DNA from: Nakamurella flava
Lineage (GTDB): Bacteria > Actinomycetota > Actinomycetes > Mycobacteriales > Nakamurellaceae
DNA length: 64,000 nt
NCBI RefSeq assembly: GCF_005298075.1
Contig: NZ_SZZH01000001.1
Coordinates: 1,736,001 to 1,800,000 of the forward strand
Reading direction: 5' to 3'
Shown here piece after piece: positions 1-8,702 of the stretch (within the stretch, counting starts at the first letter, position 1; the number at the start of each line of letters is the position of its first letter). A program made the position numbers and the translations under genes. The notes beneath the pieces were generated by a model. That model did no database searches and was not told where the DNA came from. It worked only from the letters and a program-made list of their open reading frames with translations.

Positions 1-1102
1 CCCGGAGGGCTTCACCCCGCACCCGCGCGTCAAGACGGTGCTCGAACGCCGGGTCGAGATGGCCCGTCAGGGCGGGGTCGACTGGGCGTTCGGCGAGCTG
101 CTGGCCTTCGGTTCGCTGGCCATGGAGGGGCGGCTGGTCCGGCTGTCCGGGCAGGACTCCCGGCGCGGCACCTTCGTGCAGCGGCACTCCGCGCTCATCG
201 ATCGCAAGACCGGCGCGGAATACCTGCCGCTGCAACACCTCTCGGACGACCAGGGCCGGGTCATGATCTACGACTCGGCGCTGAGCGAGTACGCGGCGGT
301 CGGCTTCGAGTACGGCTACTCGGTGGCCAACCGCGAGGCGCTCGTGCTGTGGGAAGCGCAGTTCGGGGACTTCGTCAACGGTGCCCAGTCGGTCATCGAC
401 GAGTACCTCTCGTCCGGTGAGGCCAAGTGGGGCCAGCAGTCGGGTGTCGTGCTGCTGCTGCCGCACGGTCACGAGGGCCAGGGCCCGGACCACACCTCCG
501 GCCGGATCGAGCGCTTCCTGCAGCTGTGCGCCGAGGGCTCGATGACGGTGGCCGTGCCGTCCACCCCGGCCAATTACTTCCACCTGCTGCGGCGCCACGT
601 GCTCGACGGTGTCCACCGGCCGATGGTCGTCTTCACCCCGAAGTCGATGCTGCGCAACAAGGCCGCGGTGTCGTCGGTGGAGGACTTCACCGAGGGCAAG
701 TTCGAGTCGGTCATCCCGGACACCGCCCTGGACCCGTCCGAGGTGAAGCGGGTCCTGCTGACCAGCGGCAAGCTCTACTACGAGCTGGAGAACTACCGGC
801 GGACGCACGACATCACCGACACGGCGATCCTGCGGATCGAGCAGATCTACCCGGTGCCCCGCCGCAAGCTGGCGCACTACCTGGAGGCCTACTCGGGGGT
901 CACCGACGTGCGGTGGGTGCAGGAGGAGCCGGCCAACCAGGGTTCGTGGCCGTTCCTGGCCCTGGCGCTGCCGGAGATGCTGCCGCAGCTCGCCGGGATC
1001 AAGCGGATCTCCCGTCGCGCCATGGCCGCCCCGTCGGCCGGTTCGGCCCGGGTGCACGAGGTCGAGCAGGCTGCGGTGATCGCCGCCGCGTTCCAGGCCT
1101 GA
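1..1102 (+). CDS. kgd: Multifunctional 2-oxoglutarate decarboxylase/dehydrogenase E1 (Kgd), C-terminal part
   Basis: Only the last 367 or so codons are present; the gene enters from the left edge in frame 2 and ends at TGA 1100-1102. The fragment matches the C-terminal transketolase-like region of the SucA/Kgd family: an early [14 protein letters not shown] segment, [14 protein letters not shown], and near the end [14 protein letters not shown], all conserved in 2-oxoglutarate dehydrogenase E1. In actinobacteria the full protein (about 1,200 residues) fuses an E2-like acyltransferase domain to the thiamine-diphosphate E1 and works in the TCA cycle. The upstream domains are outside the window, so the fused architecture is inferred from the lineage. 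A strong hairpin follows the stop. Confidence 0.95.
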   Translation, partial: PEGFTPHPRVKTVLERRVEMARQGGVDWAFGELLAFGSLAMEGRLVRLSGQDSRRGTFVQRHSALIDRKTGAEYLPLQHLSDDQGRVMIYDSALSEYAAVGFEYGYSVANREALVLWEAQFGDFVNGAQSVIDEYLSSGEAKWGQQSGVVLLLPHGHEGQGPDHTSGRIERFLQLCAEGSMTVAVPSTPANYFHLLRRHVLDGVHRPMVVFTPKSMLRNKAAVSSVEDFTEGKFESVIPDTALDPSEVKRVLLTSGKLYYELENYRRTHDITDTAILRIEQIYPVPRRKLAHYLEAYSGVTDVRWVQEEPANQGSWPFLALALPEMLPQLAGIKRISRRAMAAPSAGSARVHEVEQAAVIAAAFQA

Positions 1103-1108
1103 TCCACC

Positions 1109-1148
1109 CGCGAAGGGCGGGCGCCGGCGACGGTGCCCGCCCTTCGCG
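1109..1148. terminator. Bidirectional terminator between kgd and ridA
   Basis: A perfect 14-bp stem (1109-1122 with 1135-1148) and a 12-nt loop sit between the convergent kgd and ridA genes. The stem is GC-rich and lacks a long T tract, as is usual for this genome. Confidence 0.7.
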
Positions 1149-1168
1149 CGTTCCGGGGGTTCCGCCGT

Positions 1169-1567
1169 TCAGCGTCCGTTGATGACCGCGTCGGCCTCGA
1201 TCTCGACCAGCAGAGCCGGGTCGATCAACGCCGCGACCTGCACCATCGTGGCGACCGGACGAACCGCGGCGAAGAACTCGCCGTGCGCCCGGCCGACCTC
1301 CTCCCAGCGCGCGATGTCGGTGACGAACATCCGGGTGCGCACCACATCGGCCAGGCCCGCGCCGACCTGGTCCAGCGCCGCGGCGATCCGCCCGATCGCC
1401 TCCCGGGTCTGACCGGCGGGATCGCCCGGAGCGACGACGCCGCCGTCCGGTAGCGCCGCCGTCGTCCCGGCGACCCAGACGTGATCACCGACCCGGACCG
1501 CCCGCGAGTACCCGACCGCGGCCTCCCAGGGACCACCGGATCCGACTGTCCTGCGCTCGTCCACCAT
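1169..1567 (-). CDS. RidA/YjgF/Rid family protein
   Basis: 132 residues of the Rid superfamily, small trimeric proteins; RidA itself hydrolyses reactive enamine/imine intermediates to ketoacids. The family pattern is visible in the order VWVAGTTA, QTREAIGRIAAALDQVGAGLADVVRTRMFVTD, and the C-terminal ALLVEIEADAVI. The canonical RidA catalytic arginine sits in an RVEVEA-like C-terminal motif, which here is LVEIEADA, so this may be a Rid1-7 subgroup member rather than true RidA. The ATG at 1567 is chosen because a TACTGT -10 element (1580-1575) lies 7 nt upstream, fitting a leaderless mRNA. It lies 35 nt after imidazolonepropionase on the same strand. Confidence 0.85.
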   Translation of the reverse strand: MVDERRTVGSGGPWEAAVGYSRAVRVGDHVWVAGTTAALPDGGVVAPGDPAGQTREAIGRIAAALDQVGAGLADVVRTRMFVTDIARWEEVGRAHGEFFAAVRPVATMVQVAALIDPALLVEIEADAVINGR

Positions 1568-1602
1568 GCCGAGCACAGTAGAAGGCCCGGTCGGCGCCCC
1601 GG

Positions 1603-2910
1603 TCAGATGGACTCGAGGTTCGGCGGGCCGTAGCGGATCACGCCGTCCTGCAGCACCGCCCAGGTCAGCGGAGCGCCGGGACGGAACACCAGGTGCTCGA
1701 CGAAGGGCGCGTCCAGCACGTGCAGGTCGGCCCGGGAACCGACCGTCAGACGACCGACGTCCGACCGTCGCAGAGCCTGCGCCCCGCCCGCGGTGGCCGC
1801 CCAGATGGCCTCCTCCGGCGTCAGCCCGCACCAGCTCACCCCGAGGGCGACGACCAGGTTCATCGCGAACGACCCGACGGACCCCGCATTCCCGTCCGAG
1901 GCCAGGGCGAGCGTGGCACCGGCGTCGGCCAGCGCGCGGCCCGGGGGCGGCGGGCGCCGCGTCGCGAGATTGGACAGCGGCAGCAGGGTCGCCACGGTGC
2001 CGGGGGCGCCGTCGGACCGGTGCACCGAGGAGGCGAGATCGGCCACGTCCCGCTCGGACAGGAAGGTGCAGTGATCGACCGCGGCGGCACCGGTCTCGAC
2101 GGCGATCCGCACCGCTGCCCCGAGAGCGTGCTGCTGGCCGTGCACCCGCAGGCCCAGACCGACCCGCTGCCCGGCAGCCAGCACCCGGCGGGTCTGCGCC
2201 TCGTCGAAACCGTCCTCGTCACAACAGACGTCGATCCACCGGACGGACGGGGCGACCACGTCCAGCATCGGTCCGCACACCAGGTCGAGGTAGGTGTCCG
2301 GGTCGTGGAACTCGACGGGGACCACGTGGGCGCCGAGGAAGCTGATCTCCTCGAACCCGGCGGCGGCCGCGGCGGTCGCCGACCGCGTCTCGTCCCGGGT
2401 GGTCAGCCCGTAACCGGTCTTGGTCTCGGCGCAGGTCGTCCCGCCCCGCAGCATCTCGAGCCGGCGCGCCCGCGCCAGCGCGACGAGGTCGGCATCGGCC
2501 GTCGCCCGGGTGGCGGAGACCGTCGCCCCGATCCCCACCTGCTCGGCCCGGCCGTCGGTGGCGGTCTCGTCGACACTCGGCGCCAGCCGGTCGGAGCGAC
2601 CGCCGAGGCGGACAGCGAACTCCGCGGCCCGGTCACCGGCGTGCACGGCGTGGGTGTGGCTGTCAACCCAGCCCGGGAGGACGGCGCGACCCTCGACGTC
2701 CAGGCGCAGATCGGCGGCGGGGGCGTCACCGGCGGCCCCGATCCAGGCCACGACACCGTCCTCGACGACCAGCGCGACCGGCCCGTCGCCCCCTCGGCGT
2801 CCGAGCTCGCCGGGCCGGGTGGAACCGTCTCCGGCGTCGTTGGTCACCAGGTCGCCGATGCCGGTGACCAGGACGGCCTGACCGGAACCGGATGCTCCCG
2901 CGTGTGTCAC
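1603..2910 (-). CDS. hutI: Imidazolonepropionase (histidine degradation)
   Basis: 435 residues, an amidohydrolase-superfamily enzyme that hydrolyses 4-imidazolone-5-propanoate to N-formimino-L-glutamate in the Hut pathway. Visible family features are the metal-binding DSHTHAVHAGDRAAEF motif near residue 100, ETKTGYGL, the HVVPVEF segment, RVHGQQ and VDHCTFLS around the middle, and the C-terminal SDGNAGS, then TAGGAQAL and GSRADLHVLDAP. The GTG at 2910 is chosen over upstream codons because GAGAGGGGG precedes it at good spacing and the upstream translation looks random. The N terminus is slightly longer than usual. hutH, hutU and a formimidoylglutamate deiminase are not in the window. Confidence 0.93.
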   Translation of the reverse strand: MTHAGASGSGQAVLVTGIGDLVTNDAGDGSTRPGELGRRGGDGPVALVVEDGVVAWIGAAGDAPAADLRLDVEGRAVLPGWVDSHTHAVHAGDRAAEFAVRLGGRSDRLAPSVDETATDGRAEQVGIGATVSATRATADADLVALARARRLEMLRGGTTCAETKTGYGLTTRDETRSATAAAAAGFEEISFLGAHVVPVEFHDPDTYLDLVCGPMLDVVAPSVRWIDVCCDEDGFDEAQTRRVLAAGQRVGLGLRVHGQQHALGAAVRIAVETGAAAVDHCTFLSERDVADLASSVHRSDGAPGTVATLLPLSNLATRRPPPPGRALADAGATLALASDGNAGSVGSFAMNLVVALGVSWCGLTPEEAIWAATAGGAQALRRSDVGRLTVGSRADLHVLDAPFVEHLVFRPGAPLTWAVLQDGVIRYGPPNLESI

Positions 2911-3010
2911 GGGTCCCCCTCTCCAACCCGGCGGGAGGGTCCTCCGGGCGACGCAGCTGCCGTACCCGGCCAAGGGCCCCGCCACACCGCCCGGGCCCGG
3001 GGGTTCCCGC

Positions 3011-4225
3011 TCAGACGAGCGTCTGCAGCGCGTCGGTGAGCCGATCCACGGCGGCCACGCAGTCGTCGGGGTCGAGGTACTCCTCGGGTGCGTGCGAGAT
3101 GCCGCTGGGATTGCGGACGAAGACCATCGCGCTGGGCACCGAGGGGGCCAGCACGCCGGCGTCGTGGCCGACCGCCGACGGCAGGACCGGCGCGTCGAGA
3201 GCGGCCGAGAGCTGCAACCCCAGGCCGGTGTCGAGCAGCGCGTTGTCCTGGAGGCTCTCCCGGCGGACCACGACGGTGCACCCCTCCGCGGTGGCCCGCT
3301 CGCGGACCGGGGCGAGGATGCGGTCGACGACGACGGCGGTCCGGCGGGCCGACGGCGAGGTCACGTCCAGGACCAGTCGGACGGCGCCGGCGATCACGGC
3401 CGGGTCGTCGGGTTCGGCGCGCAGCCGGGCGACGGTGGCCCGGACGGAGTGGTCGGCGTCCGTCGCCTCCCGGGCGGCGAGGACGGCCGCGGCGGCCGGG
3501 ATCATCGGGTCGCGCCGATCCCTGGACGCCGTCGCGGCGGCGTGATCGGTGCGCCCGGTGACGAGGACGGACCACCGGCCGCGGGCGGCGATCTCGGCGC
3601 CGACGGCGACCAGCGCTCCCGGGTGCCGGGTGGTCATCTCGCGGCCCTGTTCCAGGTGCAGCTCGACGAACGCCCCGAGGGTGGCGATGCGCACGGGATC
3701 CGGACCGAGATGGGTGGGGTCGACGCCGGCCCGCCGGACGGCCTCGGCCAGCGAGCAGCCGTGATCGTCGTGAAGGCGGCGGGCGGCGTCCGGGTCGAGG
3801 GACCCGGTCAGCAGGCGGGACCCGAGACCGGGCACGCCGAACCGGCCCCCCTCGGTCTCGGTGAAGCAGACCACCGCCAACGACCGGCTCGGCCGTACCC
3901 CGCGTTCCCGCAACCCGTCCACGGCCAGCAGACCACCGACGACGCCCAGGGCCCCGTCGAAGGCGCCGCCGCCCGGGACCGTGTCCAGGTGCGATCCGAC
4001 GGCCACCGCACCGGGTTCGGGATCCCCCCACCAGGCCCAGAGGTTGCCGCTGCGGTCGGTCTCCGTGGCCAGGCCCCGGCGTTCGGCCTGTTCGACGAAC
4101 CACTCGCGCAGCGACAGGTCGGCGTCGTCGAACCCGTGGCGGTGGTACCCGCCGGAGCGGTGGTCGCGTCCGATCCCGGCCGGCCCCGACCAGGTGGACA
4201 GGAAACGGGCGCGGGCGGCGGACAT
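3011..4225 (-). CDS. M20 family amidohydrolase (allantoate amidohydrolase / N-carbamoyl-amino-acid hydrolase type)
   Basis: 404 residues of the AllC/HyuC branch of peptidase family M20, di-metal enzymes that hydrolyse ureido or carbamoyl groups. The ligand motifs are all present: VGSHLDTVPGGGAFDGALG near residue 85, CFTETEGGRFG, ELHLEQG, the TGRTDHAAAT dimerisation-domain segment, and the final ISHAPEEY. The gene lies 100 nt upstream of hutI on the same strand. In several actinobacterial hut clusters, as I recall, an AllC-like protein sits beside hutI, so a role in the later steps of histidine catabolism is as plausible as allantoate breakdown. Substrate cannot be read from sequence. Start ATG 4225 begins with MSAARARFLSTW. 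Confidence 0.88.
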   Translation of the reverse strand: MSAARARFLSTWSGPAGIGRDHRSGGYHRHGFDDADLSLREWFVEQAERRGLATETDRSGNLWAWWGDPEPGAVAVGSHLDTVPGGGAFDGALGVVGGLLAVDGLRERGVRPSRSLAVVCFTETEGGRFGVPGLGSRLLTGSLDPDAARRLHDDHGCSLAEAVRRAGVDPTHLGPDPVRIATLGAFVELHLEQGREMTTRHPGALVAVGAEIAARGRWSVLVTGRTDHAAATASRDRRDPMIPAAAAVLAAREATDADHSVRATVARLRAEPDDPAVIAGAVRLVLDVTSPSARRTAVVVDRILAPVRERATAEGCTVVVRRESLQDNALLDTGLGLQLSAALDAPVLPSAVGHDAGVLAPSVPSAMVFVRNPSGISHAPEEYLDPDDCVAAVDRLTDALQTLV

Positions 4226-4293
4226 CGGCGGCTCCGAGGGGACGGCCTGCGGTGCGGACGGGCGACCAGTGTAGGCGCCCGGGCGCCAGCTGG

Positions 4294-5652
4294 TCAGCGG
4301 GTTCCGGGCACTCCCTCGGCCCGGGCGGCCACCGCGACGGCCTCGGCGACCAGGTCGGCCAGCCCGGGGGTGAACGGGTCGGGGACGATGCGGTGCCGGC
4401 TGGCCCGCCCGGAGACGGCGGCGCAGATCGCTCCGGCCGCGGCCACCTTCATGCCCTCGGTGATGCGCTGGGCCCCACTGTCCAGGGCGCCGAGGAAGAT
4501 GCCGGGGAACGCGAGCACGTTGTTGATCTGGTTCGGATGGTCGCTGCGGCCGGTGGCCACCACCGCCGCGCCGTGCCGGGTGGCCTCCGCCGGGTCGATC
4601 TCCGGGGTGGGGTTGGCGAGCGCGAAGACGATGGGCTGCGGGGCCATCCGCTCGACCAGGGCCGGGTCGACGGAACCACCGGAGACGCCCAGGAACACGT
4701 CGGCCCCCGCCAGGGCCTCGGCCAGCGTGCCGGTGATCCCCCGCGGGTTCGACCAGGCGGCGAGCCGGGCCTTCTCGCTGTCCGGATCGGCCACCAGGTC
4801 GGCCCGGTCGGAGTGCAGCACTCCGCGGGAGTCGACGACGACGATGTCCCGCACCCCGGCAGCGTGCAGGATCTTCGCGCAGGCGATCCCAGCCGCACCG
4901 GCGCCCATCACGGTGACCTTCAGGTCGACCATGACCCGGCCGACGACCGAGGCGGCGTTCATCAGCGCGGCGAGCACGACGACCGCCGTCCCGTGCTGGT
5001 CGTCGTGCATGACGGGGATGTCCAACGCCTCGGTGAGCCGCCGTTCCACCTCGAAACACCGTGGGGCGGAGATGTCTTCAAGGTTGATCGCCCCGAACGA
5101 GGGGGCCATCGCGGTGACGGTGGCGACGATGGCGTCGACGTCGGTGGTGTCCAGGACGATCGGCACCGAGTCCAGCCCGGCGAACGACTTCATCAGCGCC
5201 GACTTGCCCTCCATGACGGGCAGGGCGGCCTTGGGTCCGATGTCGCCCAGGCCCAGCACGGCCGTGCCGTCGGAGACGACGGCGACCACCCGACCGGCCC
5301 AGGTGTAGTCACGGGCCGCGGCCGGCTCCTCGGCGATCAGGCTGGAGATGGCGGCGACGCCCGGCGTGTACAGCAGGGACAGGTCCCGCTTGTTGCGCAG
5401 CGGGGCGCGCAGACCGACGGTGAGCTTGCCGCCCAGGTGGGCCGAGCGCACCTCGTCCTCGGTGATGGCCCGGGCGGCCCGGTGATCGGCGGAATGGTCG
5501 GCGGAATGGACTCCGGGCACGGTTTCCTCGGCGATCGACGGGACGGCGTCGGGCCGTCGGGGGGTCAGGGAGGGCTCTAGGGAGGGGTGGGTGGGCTCAA
5601 GGTAGGGGTGGGTGGGCTCAAGGGAGGCACGGGCGGAAGCGGGGGCGGGCAT
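4294..5652 (-). CDS. NAD(P)-dependent malic enzyme (oxaloacetate-decarboxylating)
   Basis: 452 residues. The malic enzyme family converts malate to pyruvate, CO2 and NAD(P)H. The catalytic core begins near residue 65 (EVRSAHLGGKLTVG), with LLYTPGVA, the LGDIGPKAALPVMEGK motif, INLEDISAPRCFEVE, HDDQHGTAVV, a Rossmann GAGAAGIA motif and the closing ANPTPEI and NQINNVLAFPG signatures. It has no C-terminal phosphotransacetylase domain, so it is the short form. ATG 5652 follows GAAGGCAACACC. About 60 residues precede the usual start of the family, including two copies of a 7-residue LEPTHPx repeat encoded by a 21-bp tandem repeat; a GTG nearer the core is an alternative start. Confidence 0.92.
   Translation of the reverse strand: MPAPASARASLEPTHPYLEPTHPSLEPSLTPRRPDAVPSIAEETVPGVHSADHSADHRAARAITEDEVRSAHLGGKLTVGLRAPLRNKRDLSLLYTPGVAAISSLIAEEPAAARDYTWAGRVVAVVSDGTAVLGLGDIGPKAALPVMEGKSALMKSFAGLDSVPIVLDTTDVDAIVATVTAMAPSFGAINLEDISAPRCFEVERRLTEALDIPVMHDDQHGTAVVVLAALMNAASVVGRVMVDLKVTVMGAGAAGIACAKILHAAGVRDIVVVDSRGVLHSDRADLVADPDSEKARLAAWSNPRGITGTLAEALAGADVFLGVSGGSVDPALVERMAPQPIVFALANPTPEIDPAEATRHGAAVVATGRSDHPNQINNVLAFPGIFLGALDSGAQRITEGMKVAAAGAICAAVSGRASRHRIVPDPFTPGLADLVAEAVAVAARAEGVPGTR
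5580..5621. repeat. 21-bp tandem repeat inside the malic enzyme 5' end
   Basis: Two nearly identical 21-bp units (5580-5600 and 5601-5621), followed by a partial third copy, encode LEPTHPY-LEPTHPS-LEPS in the N-terminal tail of the malic enzyme. Copy-number change would keep the frame. Confidence 0.8.
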
Positions 5653-5951
5653 GGTGTTGCCTTCGGATCGGTCGGACGCGCCGGCCGGGACGGACCGCCG
5701 ACAGCGGCCGGGCCGGCGAACCCCGGTCCGGCGCCGGGGTGCGGGCGGCGGACGGTCGACGTACTGGTCCGGCGGGCAACCCGGTGGGGCTCCGTCGAGG
5801 CACTGACGTCGGAGGTACGGACGGGTCACCGCTGGTCTGGCCGGTGACCGGCGATCATTGTGCCGCACCGGCGCGGGGAGGTCCGGGACCGGCGCTCCGG
5901 GGGCGGTCCCCCAACCGGCCCGGGCCGGTCCGGGGCGCCGACCGCCCCAGG
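5653..5951. other. Intergenic region between malic enzyme and phhB
   Basis: About 300 nt. It must hold the malic enzyme promoter on the minus strand. I see no convincing -10/-35 pair, hairpin or coding frame here; the open frames look like high-GC random translation. Confidence 0.4.
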
Positions 5952-6287
5952 TCAGGACCCCGGGGTCTGGAATCCGGCCGCCAGCAGCCCGTCGATGGTG
6001 GTGGCCAGGGTCACGTCCCGGTCGGTCAACCCGCCGGCCGAGTGGGTGCTCAGCGCGAACCGCAGCGTGCGCCAGCGGATGTCGATGTCGGGATGGTGAT
6101 CGGCGGCCTCCGCCCGGATGGCGACCGCGGAGACGGCCGCGATGGCGGCCGGGAAGTCGGGGGCGGTCACCGTCCGCCGGATCGTCCGGCCGTCCGCATC
6201 GAGGGTCCACGCCGGGTGACGGGCCAGGAACTGCCGCACCTGCTCCGGCGACAGCAGGCCCGGATCGTTCGCGGCGGCGGTTCCCAT
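5952..6287 (-). CDS. Pterin-4a-carbinolamine dehydratase
   Basis: 111 residues, a complete PCD/DCoH (PhhB) fold. It dehydrates 4a-hydroxytetrahydrobiopterin to the quinonoid dihydropterin, normally to recycle the cofactor of aromatic amino acid hydroxylases. The core motif AADHHPDIDIRW around residue 61, with the paired catalytic histidines, and the later LSTHSAGGLTDRDV segment are diagnostic. No aromatic hydroxylase is visible nearby. The protein begins MGTAAANDPGLLSPEQV; ATG 6287 gives the normal family length. It is divergent from rmlC, whose start is 62 nt away. Confidence 0.92.
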   Translation of the reverse strand: MGTAAANDPGLLSPEQVRQFLARHPAWTLDADGRTIRRTVTAPDFPAAIAAVSAVAIRAEAADHHPDIDIRWRTLRFALSTHSAGGLTDRDVTLATTIDGLLAAGFQTPGS

Positions 6288-6348
6288 TCCGGTGACCGTG
6301 CCCGTCGGTCCAGGGCTGGTCAAGCCCGGGACCGTAGACTTCGCATCC

Positions 6349-6972
6349 GTGCAGGTCCGAGCCCTCGCCGTTCCCGGCGCCTTCGAGTTCACCCCCGTCC
6401 AGCACGGGGATTCCCGCGGCCTGTTCCTGGAATGGTTCAAGGTCGACAAACTGTCGGAGGCGGTCGGCCGGCCGCTGGACCTGCAGCAGGCCAACCTGTC
6501 GGTGTCGCGGGCCGGGACGCTGCGCGGCGTGCACTTCGCCGACGTCCCGCCGGGGCAGGCCAAGTACGTGACGTGCCCACGGGGCGCGGCGATCGACTTC
6601 ATCGTCGACATCCGGGTCGGGTCCCCGACGTTCGGCGCCGTCGACGCCGTCCGGCTGGACTCCGAGCACCGCCGGGCCGTGTACCTGGCCGAGGGCCTCG
6701 GCCACGCGTTCCTGGCCCTGGAGGACGACACCACGCTGACCTACCTGTGCTCCACCGGGTACTCCCCCGGCCGCGAACACGGCATCAACCCACTGGACCC
6801 GGCCCTGGGCCTGCCCCTGCCGTCGGGGGCGGAACTGGGCACCGAATTCCTGCTGTCGGACAAGGACACCTCCGCGCCGACCCTGCAGGAGGCGGCGGAC
6901 TCCGGTCTGCTGCCCACCTGGGAGGCGTGCCGGCCCTACCTGGCCGCCCCCCGCACGACAACCGGCGAGTGA
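6349..6972 (+). CDS. rmlC: dTDP-4-dehydrorhamnose 3,5-epimerase
   Basis: 207 residues, close in length and sequence to mycobacterial RmlC. The enzyme epimerises dTDP-4-keto-6-deoxyglucose at C3 and C5 on the way to dTDP-L-rhamnose for cell-wall polysaccharide. The cupin motifs are HGDSRGLFLEWF, SRAGTLRGVHFAD (catalytic His), QAKYVTCPRG, VYLAEGLGHAFLAL and YLCSTGYSP. GTG 6349 is preferred to ATG 6292 because homologues begin at this point and a TAGACT -10 box (6335-6340) lies 8 nt upstream, consistent with a leaderless mRNA. No other rml gene is present here. Confidence 0.95.
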   Translation: MQVRALAVPGAFEFTPVQHGDSRGLFLEWFKVDKLSEAVGRPLDLQQANLSVSRAGTLRGVHFADVPPGQAKYVTCPRGAAIDFIVDIRVGSPTFGAVDAVRLDSEHRRAVYLAEGLGHAFLALEDDTTLTYLCSTGYSPGREHGINPLDPALGLPLPSGAELGTEFLLSDKDTSAPTLQEAADSGLLPTWEACRPYLAAPRTTTGE

Positions 6973-6989
6973 CGGGGCAGGATGCCGCC

Positions 6990-7649
6990 ATGTCCTCCAC
7001 GCCGACACCCGCGGCCCGCATCGCCCTCGTCCGTCACGGTCAGACCGAGTGGAGCAAGTCCGGGCAGCACACCTCGACGACCGACATCGACCTGACCGAC
7101 GAGGGCGTGCACCAGGCGGTCTCGGTGGCCAGTCTGCTGTGGGGCCTGGACCTGCAACCGCAGACGGTCTGGAGCAGTCCTCGGCGCCGGGCGCGCCGCA
7201 CCGCCTCGCTGGCCGGCCTGCACGTCGACGAGATCGTCGACGATCTGGCCGAGTGGTCCTACGGCGAGTACGAGGGCCTGACCAGCACACAGATTCACCG
7301 GACCAACCCCGGCTGGTCGATCTTCACCGACGGCGCCCCGGGTGGCGAGACGCCCGAGCAGGTGGAGGTGCGGGTCGACCGGGTCCTGGCCCGGGCGCGG
7401 GAACGACTGGTCGACGGTGACGTCGCCCTGTTCTGCCACGGTCACATCTCGCGGGTGCTGGCGGCCCGCTGGGTGGGCCTGCCGGTCTCGGCCGGCGCCT
7501 TATTCCTGATGAACCCGGCCGCCGTCACGGTGCTCGGGATGTACCACGACGCCCCGGCCATCGAGCACGCCAACGTCGTCCCGTTCCGCCCGCCGCGCTT
7601 CGCGCACACCGCGGAGGCGGCCGGGTCGGAAGGGGCCGACGCCCGATGA
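6990..7649 (+). CDS. Histidine phosphatase (phosphoglycerate mutase superfamily)
   Basis: 219 residues. The RHG triad is clear: ALVRHGQTEWS near residue 14 (nucleophile His), with later SSPRRRARRTA, the acid EWSYGEYEGLTS and the second histidine in LFCHGHISRVLAARW. Such small proteins hydrolyse phosphomonoesters; the substrate of this one cannot be assigned. It follows rmlC by 17 nt and overlaps the following GNAT gene by 4 nt (ATGA), so it is probably cotranscribed with both. Confidence 0.9.
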   Translation: MSSTPTPAARIALVRHGQTEWSKSGQHTSTTDIDLTDEGVHQAVSVASLLWGLDLQPQTVWSSPRRRARRTASLAGLHVDEIVDDLAEWSYGEYEGLTSTQIHRTNPGWSIFTDGAPGGETPEQVEVRVDRVLARARERLVDGDVALFCHGHISRVLAARWVGLPVSAGALFLMNPAAVTVLGMYHDAPAIEHANVVPFRPPRFAHTAEAAGSEGADAR

Positions 7650-8179
7650 GCGGCACGCCCGCCCCGACCACCGACCGAGCGGTGATCTCCGCGATCCAGC
7701 CCGATGACGTCGAGGCCGTGGTCGAGATGGTCTACGAGCTGGCCGAGTACGAGAAGGCGCGGTCCTCCTGCCACCTGACGGCCGAGCAGCTGCGGGACGC
7801 CCTGTTCGGTCCCGCCCCGGCGCTGTTCGGCACGGTGGCCCGCACCGGACCGGGCGCACCGGTGGCGGGGTTCGCGCTGTGGTTCCTCAACTACTCGACC
7901 TGGGAGGGCGTGCACGGCATCCACCTGGAGGATCTGTACGTCCGCCCGGGGACCCGCGGATCGGGGCTGGGCAAGGCCCTGCTGACGGAGCTGGCCCGCA
8001 TCGCCGTCGAGCGGGGGTACGCCCGCGTCGAGTGGGCGGTGCTGGACTGGAACACCCCGGCGATCGATTTCTACCGCTCGCTTGGGGCGGAACCGATGGA
8101 CGGGTGGACGACCTTCCGGCTCAGCGGGTCGGCCCTGCGGGCGGCGGCGTCGGGTCGAACGGCAGCGGGAACCGGCTGA
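7646..8179 (+). CDS. GNAT family N-acetyltransferase
   Basis: 177 residues. The acetyl-CoA-binding motif A is seen as LEDLYVRPGTRGSGLGKALLTELARIAVERG (Q/RxxGxG/A type), followed by WAVLDWNTPAIDFYRSLGA, the beta-bulge and helix that close the fold. The closest characterised relatives by pattern are diamine/spermidine N1-acetyltransferase-like proteins, but I would not name a substrate. The start codon overlaps the phosphatase stop (ATGA). The last 59 nt overlap, in antisense, the 3' end of the next gene on the other strand. Confidence 0.9.
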   Translation: MSGTPAPTTDRAVISAIQPDDVEAVVEMVYELAEYEKARSSCHLTAEQLRDALFGPAPALFGTVARTGPGAPVAGFALWFLNYSTWEGVHGIHLEDLYVRPGTRGSGLGKALLTELARIAVERGYARVEWAVLDWNTPAIDFYRSLGAEPMDGWTTFRLSGSALRAAASGRTAAGTG

Positions 8180-8585
8180 TCCAGGCGTTGGCCGGGGGGC
8201 TCAGCAGCAACCCGGCGATGATCAACCCGGAGACCAGCACGAGCGGACCCCAGACGTACTGACCGCTGGGCGCGATGAGCCACACCCCGATGAAGACCAG
8301 CACCACCTCGAGCACCAGGCAGGGTGTACGACCCCAACGGCGCCCCCGCAGGATCCCGGAGGCCGCCGCCGCCATCAGCACCGCCACCACCAGGTAGTAG
8401 CCGGTCTGGGCCAGGGTCCGCCCGACCGGCGAACCGCCCTCCGGTCCGGCCGCCAGCCCGGAGACCAGGGTGACGACGGCCAGCACGACCACCCCGACGG
8501 CCTGGGCGAGCACACCCCAGCCGGCCCACCGGACGGCCGGCGGTGGGGGGATCGTGATCGGCGGCGGATCGGCGGGCACACTCAC
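8121..8585 (-). CDS. Small four-helix membrane protein, function unknown
   Basis: 154 residues with a proline-rich N terminus and four hydrophobic segments at roughly residues 20-45, 57-78, 87-104 and 109-128. A GRRWGR basic turn between the second and third segments suggests an ordinary helical bundle; no catalytic motif is seen. It is a conserved type of small actinobacterial membrane protein that I cannot name. Its 3' end overlaps the convergent GNAT gene by 59 nt, and its GTG start faces the lipid kinase gene across about 115 nt. Confidence 0.75.
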   Translation of the reverse strand: MSVPADPPPITIPPPPAVRWAGWGVLAQAVGVVVLAVVTLVSGLAAGPEGGSPVGRTLAQTGYYLVVAVLMAAAASGILRGRRWGRTPCLVLEVVLVFIGVWLIAPSGQYVWGPLVLVSGLIIAGLLLSPPANAWISRFPLPFDPTPPPAGPTR

Positions 8586-8686
8586 GCCGCCCAGGCTACG
8601 GGCCGGACGCCCCGCCGCCGCGCGACGGACACGAGCCGGCGGGGTGGCCCCTCGGACGACGACGGTGCTGGCGACCGCACGGTCGC

Positions 8687-8702
8687 TAGAGTGCGGGATT
8701 GA
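8687..8702 (+). promoter_or_regulatory. -10 element of the lipid kinase gene, leaderless type
   Basis: TAGAGT at 8687-8692 lies 9 nt before ATG 8702, with no ribosome binding site between. Confidence 0.5.
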
